DNA from: Hyphomonas sp.
Lineage (GTDB): Bacteria; Pseudomonadota; Alphaproteobacteria; Caulobacterales; Hyphomonadaceae
Direction of reading: 5' to 3'
Length of the DNA stretch: 14,460 bases
NCBI GenBank assembly: GCA_003486945.1
Contig: DNFL01000219.1
Span: 591-15,050 of the forward strand
Shown here: piece by piece, positions 13,526 through 14,460 of the stretch
How the letters are laid out: every line of letters starts with the position of its first letter
Position numbering within the stretch: position 1 is the stretch's first letter
Notes under the pieces: model-generated
Told to the model about the DNA's origin: nothing
What the model saw: only the letters and a program-made list of their open reading frames with translations
The model's database searches: none
Translations under genes and position numbers: made by a program

Positions 13526-14190
13526 GCTGTTTTCCTCCGTTTTGATCTGGCTTCGCCGGGCGCGGCGACTGCCAGATCTGGCAGCCTGGTATTCGCTAAC
13601 CTGCGCGCCTGTGCGCCGGGAACGCCAGCGGCCCGCAGCAACATTTCCGCCGTGTGGCTTCCCGCTTCGCGCCAGCCCTGGTGACCGCCAATGACAGCGC
13701 TCATGGCTGCCAGCGTTGCGCCCGATAGCATGGACACAAACGCCATGTCGCGCTGCGCATCCCGCACGCGGCGGGCCCTCAGAAGTACATTTGCAGCGTC
13801 CTTCACGGGCGGCGCTTCCAGCAGTCTTTGCAGATCGGAATGCCAAAGTCCGAACCGGACGAGAAAGGCACCCCAGTCGCGTTCTTCCGAGGCGCGCCGG
13901 ACGAACAGGCGAACGCCTGTAGCAAGCCTGAGGGCTGGATCTTCAAGGCCCGCCATCGTTGCCTCGACCCGTGCGATCATTTCAGACGACAGTTCCGATG
14001 CGACTTCGAAGAAGAGATTCTCCGGGTCCGAAATATTGTTGTAGACGGTGCCCCGCGCAATGCCGGCCGCTTCGGCGACTTCACTGACGGTGACGCCTGC
14101 GCTGCCGCTGTCGGCAAATGTCCGAAGAGCTGCAGCATGGATGCGCGCGCGGGCGCTGGTGCGTTTTTGGGGAGTGGTGATATTGTTCAT
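13522..14190 (-). CDS. TetR-family transcriptional regulator
   Basis: The 222-residue protein has a TetR helix-turn-helix at about 14-60 (ARIHAAALRTFADSGSAGVT, then VSEVAEAAGIARGTVYNNIS) and a variable helical ligand-binding part. It is the first gene of the leftward operon and overlaps the dioxygenase start by ATGA. The ATG at 14190 was chosen; an in-frame TTG at 14220 would start inside the inverted repeat and is unlikely. There is no clear Shine-Dalgarno site before 14190, so the mRNA may have a very short leader. A perfect 9+9 inverted repeat sits 11 bases upstream of the start, so self-repression and control of the divergent dehydrogenase are likely. The ligand is probably the pathway substrate or an intermediate. 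Confidence 0.88.
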   Translation of the reverse strand: MNNITTPQKRTSARARIHAAALRTFADSGSAGVTVSEVAEAAGIARGTVYNNISDPENLFFEVASELSSEMIARVEATMAGLEDPALRLATGVRLFVRRASEERDWGAFLVRFGLWHSDLQRLLEAPPVKDAANVLLRARRVRDAQRDMAFVSMLSGATLAAMSAVIGGHQGWREAGSHTAEMLLRAAGVPGAQARRLANTRLPDLAVAAPGEARSKRRKTA

Positions 14191-14200
14191 TGTTGCTAGA

Positions 14201-14222
14201 AATTGAACAATAGTGTTCAATT
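14201..14222. promoter_or_regulatory. Perfect 22-base inverted repeat, probable TetR operator
   Basis: AATTGAACA (14201-14209), spacer ATAG, TGTTCAATT (14214-14222) form a perfect 9+9 dyad. It lies between the divergent TetR and short-chain dehydrogenase genes. Size and position are typical of TetR-family operators. It lies beside and downstream of a minus-strand TTGACA and would cover the spacer and -10 region of that promoter. A single site could serve both directions. Confidence 0.75.
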
Positions 14223-14227
14223 GTCAA
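14222..14227 (-). promoter_or_regulatory. Perfect -35 hexamer of the TetR operon promoter
   Basis: On the minus strand these bases read TTGACA. At 16-17 bases beyond it the -10 would be CAATTT/AATTTC, a weak hexamer inside the operator arm. Transcription would then begin close to the TetR ATG at 14190, giving a very short or leaderless mRNA. The -35 is clear; the -10 is not. Confidence 0.45.
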
Positions 14228-14254
14228 GTTGCATCGAAAATTCGGAGGTGTTGC

Positions 14255-14460
14255 ATGTTCGAAGGTAAAACGTGGTGGATCACAGGCGCATCGTCCGGGA
14301 TCGGCGAAGCGCTGGCGATGGCACTGTCCGAAGCGAGGGCATCGCTTGTCCTTTCCGGCAGGAACGAGGCCGCCCTTGGCGCCGTCGCGGCAGCCTGCAA
14401 GTCACCCGTGCTGCAACTGCCATTCGAGGCAACCGATTTCAGCAGGCTGCCCGAGATTGC
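14255..14460 (+). CDS. Short-chain dehydrogenase/reductase (partial, C-terminus outside window)
   Basis: The first 68 residues are visible and run off the right edge; family length is usually about 250. The N-terminus has the SDR cofactor motif TGASSGIG at residues 10-17, followed by the expected helix and the LVLSGRNE strand (32-39). The Arg after SG at the end of the second strand suggests NADP(H) preference, a weak inference. The catalytic S-Y-K residues are outside the window. ATG 14255 has GGAGG 6 bases upstream. It diverges from the TetR operon and shares the 14201-14222 inverted repeat, so it is probably a co-regulated step of the same pathway, for example oxidation or reduction of an alcohol or dihydrodiol intermediate. 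Confidence 0.88.
   Translation, partial: MFEGKTWWITGASSGIGEALAMALSEARASLVLSGRNEAALGAVAAACKSPVLQLPFEATDFSRLPEI

Noticed and set aside
13526..13846. 107-residue N-terminal extension of the extradiol dioxygenase frame
   Set aside because: It lies inside the TetR gene in another frame, and the ATG at 13525 has a good ribosome site and an ATGA overlap.

Overview
The window looks like chromosomal DNA of a GC-rich Gram-negative bacterium, most likely an alphaproteobacterium. The basis is high GC at third codon positions, inner-membrane RND and periplasmic adaptor genes, many signal peptides, and gene content of a kind common in marine or aquatic alphaproteobacteria (a Hyphomonadaceae-like source is a guess, not shown by the sequence). 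No tRNA, rRNA, CRISPR array, transposase or attachment site was seen. Coding density is high and no gap between genes exceeds about 170 bases.

Region 1 (1-5772) is a sulfur-linked module. A partial sulfide:quinone oxidoreductase-like gene reads leftward off the window edge. Diverging from it is a tightly packed, overlapping operon: single-domain rhodanese, RND periplasmic adaptor, RND inner-membrane pump and an ArsR-family regulator with cysteines placed like those of persulfide sensors of the SqrR/BigR kind. The 139-base divergent gap holds an AT-rich patch with two ATAC/GTAT dyads and a perfect TATAAT on the minus strand. A simple reading is that the regulator at the operon end controls both directions in response to sulfide or persulfide, with SQR and rhodanese handling sulfane sulfur and the pump exporting an unknown substrate.

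Region 2 (5773-8801) holds one large gene: an N-terminal TIR domain with a conserved Trp and candidate catalytic Glu, one transmembrane helix, and 15 WD40 repeats followed by a short tail with two cysteines. Its likely topology puts the TIR domain in the cytoplasm and the propellers in the periplasm, making it a candidate transmembrane sensor/NADase effector.

Region 3 (8802-10252), convergent with it, has two leftward genes for exported proteins: a small acidic low-complexity protein and a DUF4344-type HEAGH metallopeptidase.

Region 4 (10253-14460) is an aromatic or cyclic-compound catabolic cluster. A TetR regulator, a two-domain type I extradiol dioxygenase, a fumarylacetoacetate-hydrolase-family enzyme and a MhpA-like flavin monooxygenase form a leftward operon whose genes overlap by ATGA or are separated by one base. 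A short-chain dehydrogenase diverges from it and runs off the right edge. The gap between the TetR and dehydrogenase genes carries a perfect 9+9 inverted repeat, the evident TetR operator.
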